In this document: positions 23,374 to 34,481 of the stretch, piece after piece | Layout: every line of letters starts with the position of its first letter | How positions within the stretch are numbered: position 1 is the first letter of the stretch | Source of the DNA: Orobanche coerulescens | Taxonomy: Eukaryota; Streptophyta; Magnoliopsida; Lamiales; Orobanchaceae | Assembly: GCA_033398695.1 (NCBI GenBank) | Contig: CM065804.1 | Location: forward strand, 54,281,501-54,345,500 | Reading direction: 5' to 3' | DNA length: 64,000 nt | The notes under the pieces: generated by a model | The model's database searches: none | Seen by the model: only the letters and a program-made list of their open reading frames with translations | Told to the model about the DNA's origin: nothing | Made by a program: the position numbers and the translations under genes

Positions 23374-23940
23374 TAGGCTTAGACGGAAAAAGCCTTGTGA
23401 CAGCAGTAGACATTAAAAGGCCGAGGAGCACACTCTTCAGAAAGAAGACCCTAGAATCTTCAAGATGGAGACCAATCAGTTCCAGAAGGTCAAAGAGGGT
23501 TCCAGAAGGTCAGAAATCGGGTCGGATTGCTACGGGCCGAATCGGGCCTTGGCCGGGCCGGCCGGGACACTTCGGGCCGGGTCGGGCCGGACGTTCCAGA
23601 GGGATCTGGGGACTCCAATGAGTCTTCTTAGAATTGTTTAGAAGTGTATGGACCATTCTAGATGATGGCATTCTTGTAAATACTTGGAATAGTAATGTTT
23701 TGTTGGTCATTTGCTAGACTAGGAGGATTGGTATAAATACCCCTCCTTGGGGCTCATTCGTAACTCACTCTTGAGAAATCTGATTTGCTACAGTGCAATA
23801 AGAGAAAACCTTCCCCAAGCATTTACTTACTTTCCTTCCTAGCAGTCTTGTTTATTAATAGGCTTACTACTTAGGTTTGAGACAACCTAAGAGTGCCGCA
23901 CGATGAGGACTTAGCGAGGCGCAAGTATAACCCCGTGACA
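23265..23940 (+). mobile_element. Chromovirus 3' LTR
   Basis: 676 bp, TGTCACGCCCC to CCGTGACA, preceded by the purine-rich tract TGGTGTGGGAGAA. Its first 109 bp also encode the integrase C-terminus. Confidence 0.9.
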
Positions 23941-23944
23941 ACCT

Positions 23945-24588
23945 ACCGACCACTTACGGCCGTAACGGATCACGCCTTACGGCTGTAATCGGCCTTCGTC
24001 CAGCCAGGTCTGCCGAGCACGTACGGCCGTAACCAGCACCTTACGGCTATAACTCGGCCAGGCCCGGCCCTGCTCCGGCTGTGACTCGGTCGTGGCCACT
24101 CCGACGGCCTGGACGACCCCGAAACCCGAACCTGAATATAAATCGAAGGTACAGTTACGACGTACTCGCAAAGACAAATCCGAGCACTAAGAGAACACAT
24201 GATTCCGACCACCCGAAGGCTCGAAATTCGACAACGGAAATAATTACCCCAAACTTTGGGAAATTACAAAAATGGCCCAAAACGTCCGAAATACACGATA
24301 CACGATCGAAACACCAAACCAAAGCTCGCAACATGAATAATAACATTAAATGAACTTACGAGAAACTCTAAACAACAATTTCGGATGAGATTCGCAAGAA
24401 TCGAACTCAAGTACGGAAAAGTCACTTAAGAACACGGAACTTGACAAAACGATACCGAAACGAACTCGGACATCGAAAAATGCAGAATTAATCATTCTCA
24501 GAATGACGAAACAGTCAGAAGCGAGTCGTCAAAACGGACTCCCGCGAAAAAAAGAAAATTACCGAAAATCGAAATTGCGGATATTACA
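23945..24588 (-). mobile_element. N1 LTR, segment 3 (LTR 5' end)
   Basis: Resumes the palindrome array (23945-24060: CTTACGGCCGTAACGG, CTTACGGCTGTAATCGG, GTACGGCCGTAACC, CTTACGGCTATAACTC), then runs to the LTR 5' start, TGTAATATCCG on the minus strand, at 24588. Confidence 0.78.
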
Positions 24589-24603
24589 TACTACCCTCCT
24601 TAA
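24589..24603 (-). other. Polypurine tract, N1
   Basis: TTAAGGAGGGTAGTA on the minus strand directly before the LTR start, as in Tekay1 and Tekay2. Confidence 0.75.
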
Positions 24604-24606
24604 AAC

Positions 24607-24625
24607 AAGTTTCGTCCCGAAACTT
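24607..24625 (-). other. Hairpin next to the N1 polypurine tract
   Basis: Plus-strand AAGTTTCG-TCC-CGAAACTT: 8-bp stem, 3-nt loop. Equivalent covarying hairpins are at 33476-33493, 45273-45291 and 56025-56043. Confidence 0.75.
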
Positions 24626-26982
24626 AAAATAAGTAGGGAGATGCAATATCCCACCAGGAAAACTCAACGAGATACACACGAAACGCGTAACTTACGCCCA
24701 ACGGCGAAATGTTACAAGCAACGCAAAGGAATATACGGTGTGAAAACACGCTCCACGATGACCAACACAACGCCACCGGTAGAGACATAATAAAACCAAC
24801 AAGTGACAAGCGTCAACAAACAGATACTACAATCAAGTCGATTATCCGAACAATCGCAAAACACAACAAACAAAAATCAATATGATTGACCAACCCAACG
24901 GTACATCAATCAAAACGCGAGCCAATCGCTGAACAAATACGGAATTCCACTGCCCAAGGGTTGGAAGATCGAAAACGAGACTAATTTCCCGAACTGAAGG
25001 GAATTAGGAAGGAGTCTGAACGTTCAACAATCACGAAACGAGATCAACAAAACCGAACAATCAAATGATCAAACCACAACAATCGAGACAACAAAAATCG
25101 AACAATCATGTTCGAATCACGAAGAACAATAAAATTCAAACAACAACTCCCAGGTTCACGTCTCGACTCGGGACAATATATGATCCGGTGAAAACAACAA
25201 GATGTGCATTCACATAAGATCCACAGGAAAGGGAATAGCAATTCAAAAGTCACAACGACAAACGAGTTATTCTGAAACAATACCACACTCGTTCGATCAG
25301 CAAAAGCAATGGGGGCAGGACAAGCTCAGAAAATGTCAATGAACATAAACGAGTCGACAGAGTCGAAAATATAAAAGTTCAAAATCCGATCCACTTCGAA
25401 TAAAAGAACTAGTAGAACCAAAAGATGTTACTTTCGAACAAGGTTCACAAGAATCGAACCGAACTCGGAAAAGTCACAGCGATAACCAGATCGACCTAAA
25501 ACAAGATCACAGCTCGTTCGGACGATGAAACCAAAATACAGAACAAGTTCAGAAAGTATCAACAAACACGAGCGAGTCGATAAACTTGAGAAAAAGGAAA
25601 TGCAGAAGTCCAAAAACAATACGGGTATTACATTCGACCTCTTATAAAAGAAGGTCGTCCCCGCTACTCACAAGAACGGAAACAATGTAACAACACAAAA
25701 GCATCTAACAGAAACATTTCCCATGGGCCTCTTAGAGCCGATCCTGATATCTGTACTAAAGTTCATGCCCCGAAAGACTCGGAACCCAACTCGCAAAACT
25801 GGATCCTGTGACTCTCGAGTCCACACTTGAAATGCGTTACTGACGAGAAGGACAATTGGTACGTGCATGCCCCCAGCACACCACGGTTGAAACACCTCGG
25901 CTCGGCATACCGAAAATACAAATGCTAGATACAATAGAACATAACATCACAAAGCAACAAACCAGAGACGCCAATTCCACACAACATATCAACGTATGGT
26001 AGCCCACATACACAGAATCATAGTAACGATGGCATCGTTCGGCGATCTCAACGGCCCGAACGATAACCAGCATATAATCACAAAACATCATACAAATATT
26101 ATCGACCGCAAACAGGAACGATAGGTTTTTAAAAATGAAAACCACCTTTGAAAAAAAAATGATTTTGGAAACACTAGTTGATCTTGAGTATCACCCTTCA
26201 AAAAGTGGCACAGACACCATTATCGAGACTTTGAAAACCATCATGCGCTTGATAAAATGAGGACACTTCCCTTTTGGTGAAAGACTTTTAGAAATATTCG
26301 ACCCTCGGGTCTAAGCAAAGCATTTCTAAATAATTGAAAATATATCAAAATATTTTTGGTCCTCAACTGGAAAATTTTTGAAATATATTGCGGCACTAGA
26401 AAGCACCTTGAAAACACCGCAAGAAAATAATTCGTTTTAAAATTACGTCTTGAAATTTAATTTTCTAGGATACTCAACGTTTTCAAAAATTCAATAGGCC
26501 AGAATGTCCAAAACTCACAAAATCCTTTATCAAACCATCATAAAACATTCAAGGCCAAAGTGCCAAAACTTGATTTAGGAAATCGGTTTTACGAATTAGA
26601 ACTCAGTTTGCAAAATACTGAAAGTCATTTTGAAAGGACTCACGCAACGGATAAAATACAGTTCAAAAATACATTAGCAGCGACACCACTCCTCATATAA
26701 ATAAAATATTAGAGTCGAATACCCACATATCACGGAATAAAAATCCACAGAAGGATTCAATCAATCAACGATATAATCATACAAGCAACTCATGTCACAT
26801 GAGGCACAACACAAAGAAGGGAGACTTATATCCACAGGTCGCACGAAGATGATGATCGCTCCACGATACTAATCACGACCAACCAACTCAGACGACGCGT
26901 CGCGACACGACCCAGTCAGATAAAATCTGACGAAACAAAACTCAACAGAATCAACTTGACCCGACAACCTAGGTTTCCACAA

Positions 26983-26999
26983 CCTAATCTCCGATACCA
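26983..26999 (-). other. Primer-binding site, N1
   Basis: TGGTATCGGAGATTAGG on the minus strand, four bases from the LTR remnant. One mismatch in the first 12 bases to the initiator-Met-tRNA site. Confidence 0.75.
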
Positions 27000-27003
27000 T
27001 TTA

Positions 27004-27208
27004 TGTAACACCCCCAATCCGCTCAGGGATATTACACTCCGTAGAACCTTTCCTCAAGGATCTACCAGGCTGGTAACAACATCGGTCTACTGAGTCATTT
27101 TAGCCTTAAAGGCATTGTTGAGTTGTTCGATGTTGTTACCAGCCTGGTAGATCCTTGAGGAAAGGTTCTACGTCGTGTAATATCCATGAGCGGATTGGGG
27201 GTGTTACA
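27004..27208. repeat. Fold-back terminus of N1
   Basis: The last ~80 bp of the expected 5' LTR (27004-27083) are followed by an inverted copy of the LTR 3' end (27208 back to ~27082), instead of the remaining ~3 kb of LTR. Arms 27004-27079 and 27133-27208 form a near-perfect hairpin with a ~53-nt loop. The inverted arm matches the left end 3290-3415. The duplication CAAAT follows directly. Confidence 0.9.
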
Positions 27209-27530
27209 CAAATAATTTACCAACATCCACCTTTTATTCCCTCGTTGCTCTACGCTCTCTCTCTCTCTTCAAATTACTACATTAAGAAATTGGTACCAAT
27301 ATTTAGCTTTTTACTACTCATTCTCTCTACACATTTTCTCTCTTTGAGAATTACCACGCCAAGTAATCGGTATCAATATCAAGCTTTTTACTCCCTTTGT
27401 CTCTGCCTCATTTCTCCCTCTATAATTACCACCCCGAGTAATCGATACTATCAGCCTTTTACCTCATCAATCTCTCTACTCACTTTTTCACTCTAAAATT
27501 ACCACTCAAGTAATTAATCTCTACCACAAC
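27209..27530. repeat. Degenerate minisatellite, right part
   Basis: About four units of 70-85 bp, the same type as 3081-3289. The ORF at 27155-27496 spans the N1 end and this repeat and is chance. Confidence 0.78.
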
Positions 27531-27784
27531 TCAATAATAGCGGTTGAAAAAATTAGTTAGTCAGATAATACTATTACCTATATCAGTAATACCATTAATT
27601 GGCTTGGTAATAACATAACTTATTATGATAACTATAATGAAATGTATAAACCATTTTTCCATCCAATTAAATTTTAAAATACACAAACCACTAGTTCAAA
27701 TATAAACCCAAATAACGATCGACCAAATTACAAGCACCCACAAATTATTATCAAGCTAAAAGTTTCTAACAAACAAATCGTAAA
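27531..27784. other. AT-rich sequence, nothing recognised
   Basis: Flank between minisatellite and copia LTR. I see no ORF, repeat or motif worth naming. It may be true host intergenic DNA. Confidence 0.5.
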
Positions 27785-28532
27785 TGTTAGAATATTTAAT
27801 TCCATACAAATATATTAAATGATTTTGATGATGTGTTTATAACTAAGTCAAAACAACAATTGAGACAACAAGTGTCGAAGATGATGATCTAGATAGTTAA
27901 GTGAAGCTAACATACGTTATACTCTGATATTAACATGTTGAGTATGGTACCGCCAGTTGAAGGGGGGTTGGATAGTGCGGTTAAGAATAGAGAATTCTTT
28001 TGCAATTGTGGAAGCTATAAAGTGCGGAATGTAAATGACAGAGCGATATAGAGGGGTTCGTCAATGTGCCTACGTCCTCTCTCCTTATCTTTTCTTATAG
28101 GCTAAAGATAAACCTTCCCGCCTTTTTTTCTATCGGTCCGAGGGAAACCATTACAATCTTGTCTTCTATCGGTCCAAGATAAACCATTACAATCTTGTCT
28201 TTATGTTGATCCAAGATAAACCGTTTTCCTTCCAAGATAAACCATTTTACTTTTTCTATCGGATAAGGAATCAACCTTTCTAGCTTTCTATCGGTACTAG
28301 AAAAATCTGGCTTGAATTTAGATTATGATTCTAACAATGCCGGATCCACGATCTTAATAACACTGAATCAAATCTACAATCCTTTCTTTTCTCTCGTGTA
28401 TGGTTGAGTGAAATAAACGCTCGAACTCTTATTAATTAATCTCGATTACAACAACAATAATGTTTATAACGTATATCATATGTATAGCAATTTGCTTGAA
28501 ATTGTTGTACTAAATAACACCAAATGCATTGG

Positions 28533-28540
28533 TATTTATA
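28533..28540 (-). promoter_or_regulatory. TATA box, SIRE-like copia LTR
   Basis: TATAAATA on the minus strand; conserved in the inverted LTR fragment at 41388-41395 with similar flanks. Confidence 0.75.
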
Positions 28541-28604
28541 CGCTTGAGAGCCAAACTAGCCGTTGCTGCCTGCTCCTCTTTAACATATGTTACGCTCTAT
28601 CTTT

Positions 28605-28990
28605 AGCGTATGCAATGCTCTTAGCATACGTTAACAAATCCATGTTAAGTACGTTATATGTTGATCAATTCAGTCCAGTAGCTTATGCTCCTTCCGTAGC
28701 GTATGTTAATATTTCTACGTAGCATACATTATATGACACCTCAATTAGCCGTTAGAATGATGACATACTCTATGATCTCACTCGCTCACTAACGGTCCAA
28801 TATTTGAATTCTGATTCAAATGATTTAGCGTACGTTATCATATACATGTTGCGTACGTTATGTCATGTACTTAGCGTATGTTAACTTATCATCATTGCGT
28901 GCGTTAACATTGCTCTTACTCGGCAGACTTCAGTTGGGTCTTTGTTGCATACGTTAGATATGATGCTTAGCGTATGTTAGCTTTGTTTTA
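28605..28990. promoter_or_regulatory. AGCGTAYGTTAA motif array, SIRE-like LTR
   Basis: At least ten copies of TAGCGTAYGTTA and variants (for example TAGCGTACGTTATC, TAGCGTATGTTAAC, GCGTGCGTTAAC), all upstream of the TATA box. The array is also visible at 30735-30810 and 41265-41350. Confidence 0.75.
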
Positions 28991-29122
28991 TACTTCAGTT
29001 CTTTGCTTTTCTGTCCAGCTCGTGTTTCTTCAACTGTTGTTGATTAATTGTTGTTTTTCTTTGTTTATCAACTTATCATTAGAAGTTTTGTTATGAATGT
29101 GTGGAATAAAAATATTCCAACA

Positions 29123-30583
29123 ATCTCCCTCTTTTTGATCATCACAAAACAATAATCCTTGATTGGATTTATACCTGAAAAAATACAGCAAACAATATAC
29201 AGAACAAAATTTTCGGCTTCGTCCATTTCGTTAGTTTTCTCCTCTCCATCATACCATCTTCTGCTACTCCCCATTTATTATTTCTCCCCCATTACATCTT
29301 CTCATTTTTCTCTCCCTTTTTGTCATTATCAAAAAGTACATTTAATCATTAAATCGATAAAAAATAATATAGAAAATAAATGGGTAAAACTCCCCCTTAA
29401 AATACCAACTCCCTTAAGTTAAATACTAATTTATTTTGAATAATTAATTTTGAATTTTGGGGATCCAACTGACTCTTGGTCGTTTTTTATTTGGCAAATA
29501 GATGATATTTGGTATTGTGATTCCTTTAGGAATCCATATTTTCTTTATTTATCGTTCGTCTTGGGCTTTTATAATTCGAAATATGAAACCCGATTTTCAA
29601 ACATTTACCACATTGGGGTATCTTAAAATTTAACGGTTCATTTTTATCACTTTCTTTGAATCCCAATCCTTGTTTATTTAACGAAAATTTTTGAAATGAA
29701 AGTAATTTTTCAAATTTGTCATTTCCACATGAAAATTTGTGCGTTAAATCTTTAATCTCATTTTTGAACTTTTAATAAATCATCCTTTAATTTATTTTCT
29801 CTTTGTAACCAAAGAGAATATTCATTTTCAATTAATTTCCCTTTTCTTGAATTTTGGATACTTCATCTTCCAATAATTTATTTTTAATTTTAAGGGATTT
29901 ATTATTTTTTTAATGAATTTTGAAAATATGTGTGCAATAACTTAAAAGCATTAAACAGTTAATCTTGAGACAAAGTACTTACCTGGCTTTTGTTGTCACT
30001 ATCGTCAAATGAGCTCCTTGCCATGAGTGCGAGATTATTTTGAATATTTTCACCTTCTTCTTCGTCACTCCAGGTGGCTATTAGTACTTACTTTTTAGAA
30101 GCGAGTCACGACAATTCTTCGCAAAGTGGCCGGATTTTTCACAATTTCGATAATTATTGTCGAACCTATTTGACTCGTTCTGGACTTGCGAGTTGAATTT
30201 TTTTCTTCTCTGATTTAATAAGTTTTGATACTTAATGATGTTTTTTGGCATAAAATGCCGATTCTTCATCATCATCATAAACCGAGATTATTTCTTTATT
30301 TCTAGATATCTTTTTAGCTTTCAAAGCTATAGATTTTTCTTTAGGCTTTGGTTTGGTATTTTGAGATTTAAACACGATATCGTAGTTTATTAGCGAACCG
30401 ACAAGGGCACTAAAATCAAGCGTGTTGAGATCTTTAGATTCCATGATAGCCGTAACCGTCCCATCCATTCACAAGGTAGTGATCGTAGATTTTCTTCATT
30501 TTTTCACTACTTGATAATGGTTTTCCAAAACAAGATAGTCCATTTATAATGACCAAAAATCACTCGAGCATATTTGTTATGGG
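29123..30583 (-). pseudogene. gag: SIRE-like copia internal remnant with gag
   Basis: Minus-strand fragments: 30468-30232 encodes TAIMESKDLNTLDFSALVGSL followed by a Lys-rich and acidic stretch (gag-polypeptide/UBN2 family), and 30278-30081 encodes the CCHC knuckle CRNCEKSGHFAKNC. Further on, WSDEEEGE and LALMARSS are recognisable out of the called frames (about 30080-30010). No protease, integrase or RT remains; sequence goes to the polypurine tract in under 1 kb. Gag N-terminus and the proper 5' LTR junction are missing, so it is a heavily deleted derivative. Confidence 0.72.
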
Positions 30584-30690
30584 ATGTTAGCTTTGTTTTA
30601 TGCTTCAATTCTTTACTTTTCTGTCCAACTCTTGCGTCTTCAACTGTTGTTGATTAATTGTTGTTTTACCCAGTTTATCAACTTATCATC
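30584..30690 (-). mobile_element. SIRE-like LTR fragment, minus orientation
   Basis: About 107 bp matching 28975-29085 in the same orientation, joined directly to gag-coding sequence. The rest of this LTR is absent. Confidence 0.65.
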
Positions 30691-30820
30691 AAAACCTTTA
30701 ATATCAGTCTGTTGGAAAGCATCTAGAAGGTCAACTGATACAATGGACACATGAACATTAACGTACACTACTACAAGATTAAACATACGCAGAGAAAGAA
30801 AACGTAGCTACTGGGCTGTA
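30691..30820 (+). mobile_element. SIRE-like LTR fragment, plus orientation, part 1
   Basis: Sequence with AACGTAC and ACATACGC motifs, in the opposite orientation to the LTR at 27785-29122. It continues at 41255 after Tekay1; 30816-30820 (CTGTA) is the Tekay1 duplication. Confidence 0.55.
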
Positions 30821-32955
30821 TGTAACACCCCGATAAGGCGGCCATTACAGTGCCGTGGACCCCACACTGGGATCCACCAGGCGATATCCAAAGTACAGAT
30901 TAAATACACAATACATGTGATACCGAACCACAAAACATAGTACTTACTCCGATGTGGAGTTTACAGCAGTATGGCCTACGGCCTTATTACACACAGGATC
31001 CAAAACATAAGTATAATCCATATGGAGATGAATTATACCTTAAATAACAATACATTTGTTCAAACTTAAAATGAAACGGAAAATAACATTACACGGTACG
31101 AACATGATCGGACAAGAAAGACTTGGGGCCCCCAAACTAGTATCCTTCGAACCCTTCGTCATCACCTTGATCTTCCCGTGCCTTGCCTTTTCCTCGACCT
31201 AAAATACAACACAAGTATTTCGCCCAACACAGGGTCAGATATACATGATAAATGATTCTCAAGATAATATGCAATTCACGTATATAAGATTTCAAGAATA
31301 ACTCCCCGACTAACGAACATACCCCTCGGGCGTATGAACGCTCAGCCACAAAACGTCGAACACATCCAAGTATAAAAATGGACTGTGAGCGACTAAGATA
31401 GTGTAGCTCAAGAGGGACATCACAGTACGCCCGATCCGAATATGTGTCAGTGCACATGTCCACCCCGTATACGGAATCCAGGATATACGTGGGACAATGT
31501 ACCTAATTAGCCTCAACGAACTACGTCTCGTGTGCACAGCCTTTCACGGAAAAAATATTCACGCATGACTATATATGTGCCCGGCTAAAAATCCTACACA
31601 ATATCCAATCGGAACGTAGATATGACTCCGGATATGTCACGATGCAACATGACAACGAATTCAATAATTCACAAAATCCGATTAAGGATCGAGGACTCAC
31701 CGAGATGACAACAAGATCAACAATATCAAGGGTCTGAAAGTAACGAACTTGGGAATACAATCCCACGATGAAAACGGGACATCATTAAGAGCAACATCAA
31801 ATCACAAGACACAAGTTTATAAGTGTTTCATATACACGAAATGCATAATCATCATAAGAATCCACACATCATTATAACCAAGCAAGATAACTTGCCTCAA
31901 TACGGAGGCGTGTAAAGTCCTTCCTTGTCGAACGAATAGCCGGCCCTCGATTCAAAATTGGTTACTCAGACAATCCATCTTGAATGAAGTATATTTCACT
32001 CAATAATACGTTCATATGATCATCTATACCAATTTTAACGAGACCACATCCTAATTCTCATTTGAGTAGTTCAACTTTAAGATGTTGAGCGTTACTTCAA
32101 GGACCTCATTCAATACCATTCTATTCTTACAATTGATTACAAAAATGTTTACCAAAATGTTTGCTGGATTAAGAATCATTCCATAATGTGTTAAATAATA
32201 ATCTCCTATCCTTTAATCTTATCAAGAACATCTCAAATGATTAAAAGTAAAATCTGCACTACATACAATTACTTATGTTGAGTTAATTAGTTGTAAATCT
32301 ATATCATGGTTATGAAGATTATCTCAAGTTTAGCACCACTCTTATACTCTTCCAACTGACTTGGGGATTCAAACAACACACCTCTGAATTCACTAGGCCT
32401 AGGTTCAAGAAGATCCTTTCATTCTTCTAATGATCAACAAGGTTTCTTAAAACATTTATGGTAATTATTCCAATAAGTCATTTACATTACAGTGGAACAA
32501 GGATTATTATTATACCAATGGTGTTATAAGTCTAGCAAGGAGAGTGTGGTTAAACTAAACATGATCATTACCATATTAAAACACCAAGAACACACCATTA
32601 CAAACCCTCTAATCATCATGTTCATCACTAAGTTGTTGAAAGCTCAACTACAACATGTTTATTTTGATTAATTCATCACTAGGTGAAATATACTTAATCA
32701 CTATCATAATAAATTCGAGATTATAGGGTTAAATTGTAGAACATACCTTCAGAAATGAAGAACAATACACCAAACCACAAGAACACAATATAAGCTTCAA
32801 GAATGTCTCCAAGTTCCAATCATCAAGCTCCAAAAATCAAAATGTAAAGCTCCAACACAAGTTGGAAGAAGGTAAACTTGCTCTGGGGATGAAGGGGGAT
32901 GATTATATGGGTGGAAATCGGAATTTGGACGTGCAAAATGAAAGACACAAGTTGT

Positions 32956-32964
32956 CTTTTTATA
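32956..32964 (-). promoter_or_regulatory. Probable TATA box, Tekay1 3' LTR
   Basis: TATAAAAAG on the minus strand just downstream of the palindrome array. The other LTR reads TGTTACAAAAAG here, a place where the copies differ in a CAGC/CAAAG manner. Confidence 0.55.
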
Positions 32965-32969
32965 ACAGC

Positions 32970-33260
32970 ATAGTTCGTTACGTACGCTACGCAACAAGTG
33001 TTACGTACGTAAGCTAAGTCCAGGGGTTACTGGACTGAAATACGAACTTCATTACGTACGTTACCGCTAGAAGCATTACGTACGTAATGTGGGTCAAATA
33101 GGTTGGCTCCAAAAGATCAGATATTCGAATCCCATCCGGCCCCACACGCCGAAAGTTGAGATCGGGTACGATTGCCGGTTACGTCACGTAATGCCCCTTT
33201 ACGTACGTAAAAGCCTCAAAATAGCGTACGCTATGACTAACTATTAACGTACGTTAGGCT
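32970..33260. promoter_or_regulatory. TTACGTACGTAA palindrome array, Tekay1 3' LTR
   Basis: Seven to eight 12-bp palindromes or near-palindromes, including TTACGTACGTAA (three), TTACGTACGTTA, TAGCGTACGCTA and TTAACGTACGTTAG. Same array at 40760-41055. Confidence 0.85.
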
Positions 33261-33456
33261 CAGGTTTTTAATAGTTCAATATGCACTTATCTCTACAACA
33301 CTGAAAATTCAAACATAGTGCGAGTGATCATTTTATTTAAGTCTATTATGATATATTCTAACATCAATATTCATTTCACAAATGCAACAAGATTACAACA
33401 GTATTAAATTATCCGAATAGTACAACAGCTAGTAAGAATTTCCGTCGGATATTACA

Positions 33457-33493
33457 TACTCCCCCCCTTAAAAGGAGTTTCGTCCTCGAAACT
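33457..33493 (-). other. Polypurine tract and adjacent hairpin, Tekay1
   Basis: Minus-strand TAAGGGGGGGAGTA abuts the 3' LTR start TGTAATATCC. Beside it is AGTTTCG-TCCT-CGAAACT (33476-33493, plus strand), overlapping the pol stop codon. Confidence 0.8.
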
Positions 33494-34481
33494 AAGGGGT
33501 AAGAAATTCGGGATAACTCTCTTGAATGTTGTGCTCTGTCTCCCATGTGGCCTCCTCGACCCCGTGTCGTGACCACTGAACCTTCAGTAGGGGAATCGTC
33601 TTATTCCGTAATTGTTTGATCCTTCTCTCAAGTATCCGTACGGGGCGCTCCTCATACGAATGATCCTCCGCTAAATCGAACTCATCGAACTGAAGTACAT
33701 GACTCGGATCAGCAACGTATTTCCTTAGCCGGGAGACATGGAATACGTTATGGATCCGGCTCAGGGCTGGTGGTAAAGCCAAGCGATAATCAAAATCGCC
33801 TACTCGTTCCAAAACCTCAAACGGCCCGATATACCTCGGACTCAGCTTGCCTCGTTTCCCAAAACGAAAGACTCCTCGGGTAGAAGACACCTTCATTAAC
33901 ACATGGTCACCAACCTCGAACTCAAGCGGTCGTCGACGGTGGTCAGCATAAGACTTCTGTCGACTTTGAGCCGTTAACAACCGGCTCCTAATCAAAGTGA
34001 TCTTCTCCCGAGCTGCTAATAACATGTCGGGTTCCGTACCCAGAGACTCTAATAGTTAGTCCCAACACAAAGGGGACCTACAGCGACGGCCATATAATGC
34101 CTCATACGGTGCCATCTGAATCGAAGCGTGCCAACTATTATTATAAGTGAATTCCACCAAAGGCAGCTGGGCTTCCCAATCGTCCTTCCAATCAAGAGCG
34201 CATGCTCTCAACATGTCCTCTAGAGTCTGGAAGGTTCTCTCAGACTGACCATCGGTCTGTGGATGAAAAGCCGTACTGAAATTCAACTGCGTGCCCATCG
34301 CACGATGAACTGCCTTCGAGAAGTGTGACACGAATCGCCCGTCACGGTCTGATACAATACACTTGGTGGTACCGTGTAATCTCATAATTTCCTTAATAAA
34401 CAGCTGGGCCAATCTCTCGGGACCCCACGCGTCCTTAATCTCCAAGAAGTGGGCTGATTTGGTCAGACGGTCCACAATCAC
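33492..34481 (-). pseudogene. pol: Tekay1 integrase core and chromodomain-like C-terminus
   Basis: 34481-34056: VDRLTKSAHFL, catalytic Asp in VSDRDGRF, Glu region TDGQSERTFQTLEDML. TAA at 34056-34058, then the same frame from 34025: QKSYADHRRRPLEFEVGD, GPFEVLERVG, HNVFHVSRLRKY and a chromodomain-like tail (LLKVQWSRHGVEEATWE). Ends with TAG at 33492. Tekay chromodomains lack some aromatic-cage residues, consistent with this tail. Confidence 0.88.

Larger units (their letters stand above)
8415..23940 (+). mobile_element. Chromovirus (Ty3/gypsy, Galadriel-like), split by a copia element
   Basis: LTRs at 8415-9110 and 23265-23940, Met-tRNA primer site, order gag-PR-RT-RNase H-integrase-chromodomain. 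ACCT flanks both sides (8411-8414, 23941-23944); a fifth base does not match. Without the nested copia element it is about 5.95 kb. The LTR start TGTCACGCCCC, short LTRs and canonical chromodomain suggest Galadriel, but I cannot exclude a related chromovirus lineage. It is inactive: stops at 9429, 21030 and 22240, frameshifts near 10240, 21905 and 22030, and the insertion. Confidence 0.9.
24589..27003 (-). mobile_element. N1 internal region, non-coding
   Basis: 2.4 kb with no frame resembling gag or pol on either strand; the short ORFs (for example 25044-25286, 25837-26145) match nothing I recognise. The size and lack of coding, between an intact primer site and polypurine tract, define a non-autonomous element. 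Confidence 0.75.
3290..27208 (-). mobile_element. N1: non-autonomous Ty3/gypsy element with nested insertions
   Basis: Flanked by the 5-bp duplication CAAAT (3285-3289 and 27209-27213). In minus orientation: an aberrant fold-back 5' terminus (27004-27208), Met-tRNA-type primer site (26983-26999), non-coding internal region, polypurine tract (24589-24603), then a 3' LTR in three pieces totalling about 3.09 kb, split by a Tat-type element and a chromovirus. Primer site, polypurine tract, adjacent hairpin and LTR ends resemble Tekay elements, so Tekay proteins probably mobilised it (inference). The absence of coding sequence fits a large retrotransposon derivative (LARD). Confidence 0.85.
27785..29122 (-). 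mobile_element. Ty1/copia LTR, SIRE-like, complete
   Basis: 1338 bp with extended inverted ends (minus start TGTTGGAATATTTTTATTCC, end GGAATTAAATATTCTAACA). Preceded on the minus strand by the purine tract AAAAAGAGGGAGAT, so it is a 3' LTR. TATA box at 28533-28540 and a palindrome array upstream of it. Short pyrimidine-rich repeats around 28130-28280 carry TCTATCGGT and AAGATAAACC. Confidence 0.82.
30821..33456 (-). mobile_element. Tekay1 3' LTR
   Basis: 2636 bp. Leader motif GAGGCAAGT at 31890-31898 (minus). TATA box at 32956-32964 with a TTACGTACGTAA array upstream. ORFs 31137-31463 and 31310-31537 recur in the other LTR and are not genes. Confidence 0.93.

Noticed and set aside
24589..27003. 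Captured host gene in the N1 interior
   Set aside because: I looked for extended frames or familiar motifs on both strands and found none.
27004..27208. MITE or short inverted-repeat transposon
   Set aside because: The arms equal the N1 LTR end, the left arm adjoins the N1 primer site, and the duplication pairs with 3285-3289, so it is the end of N1.
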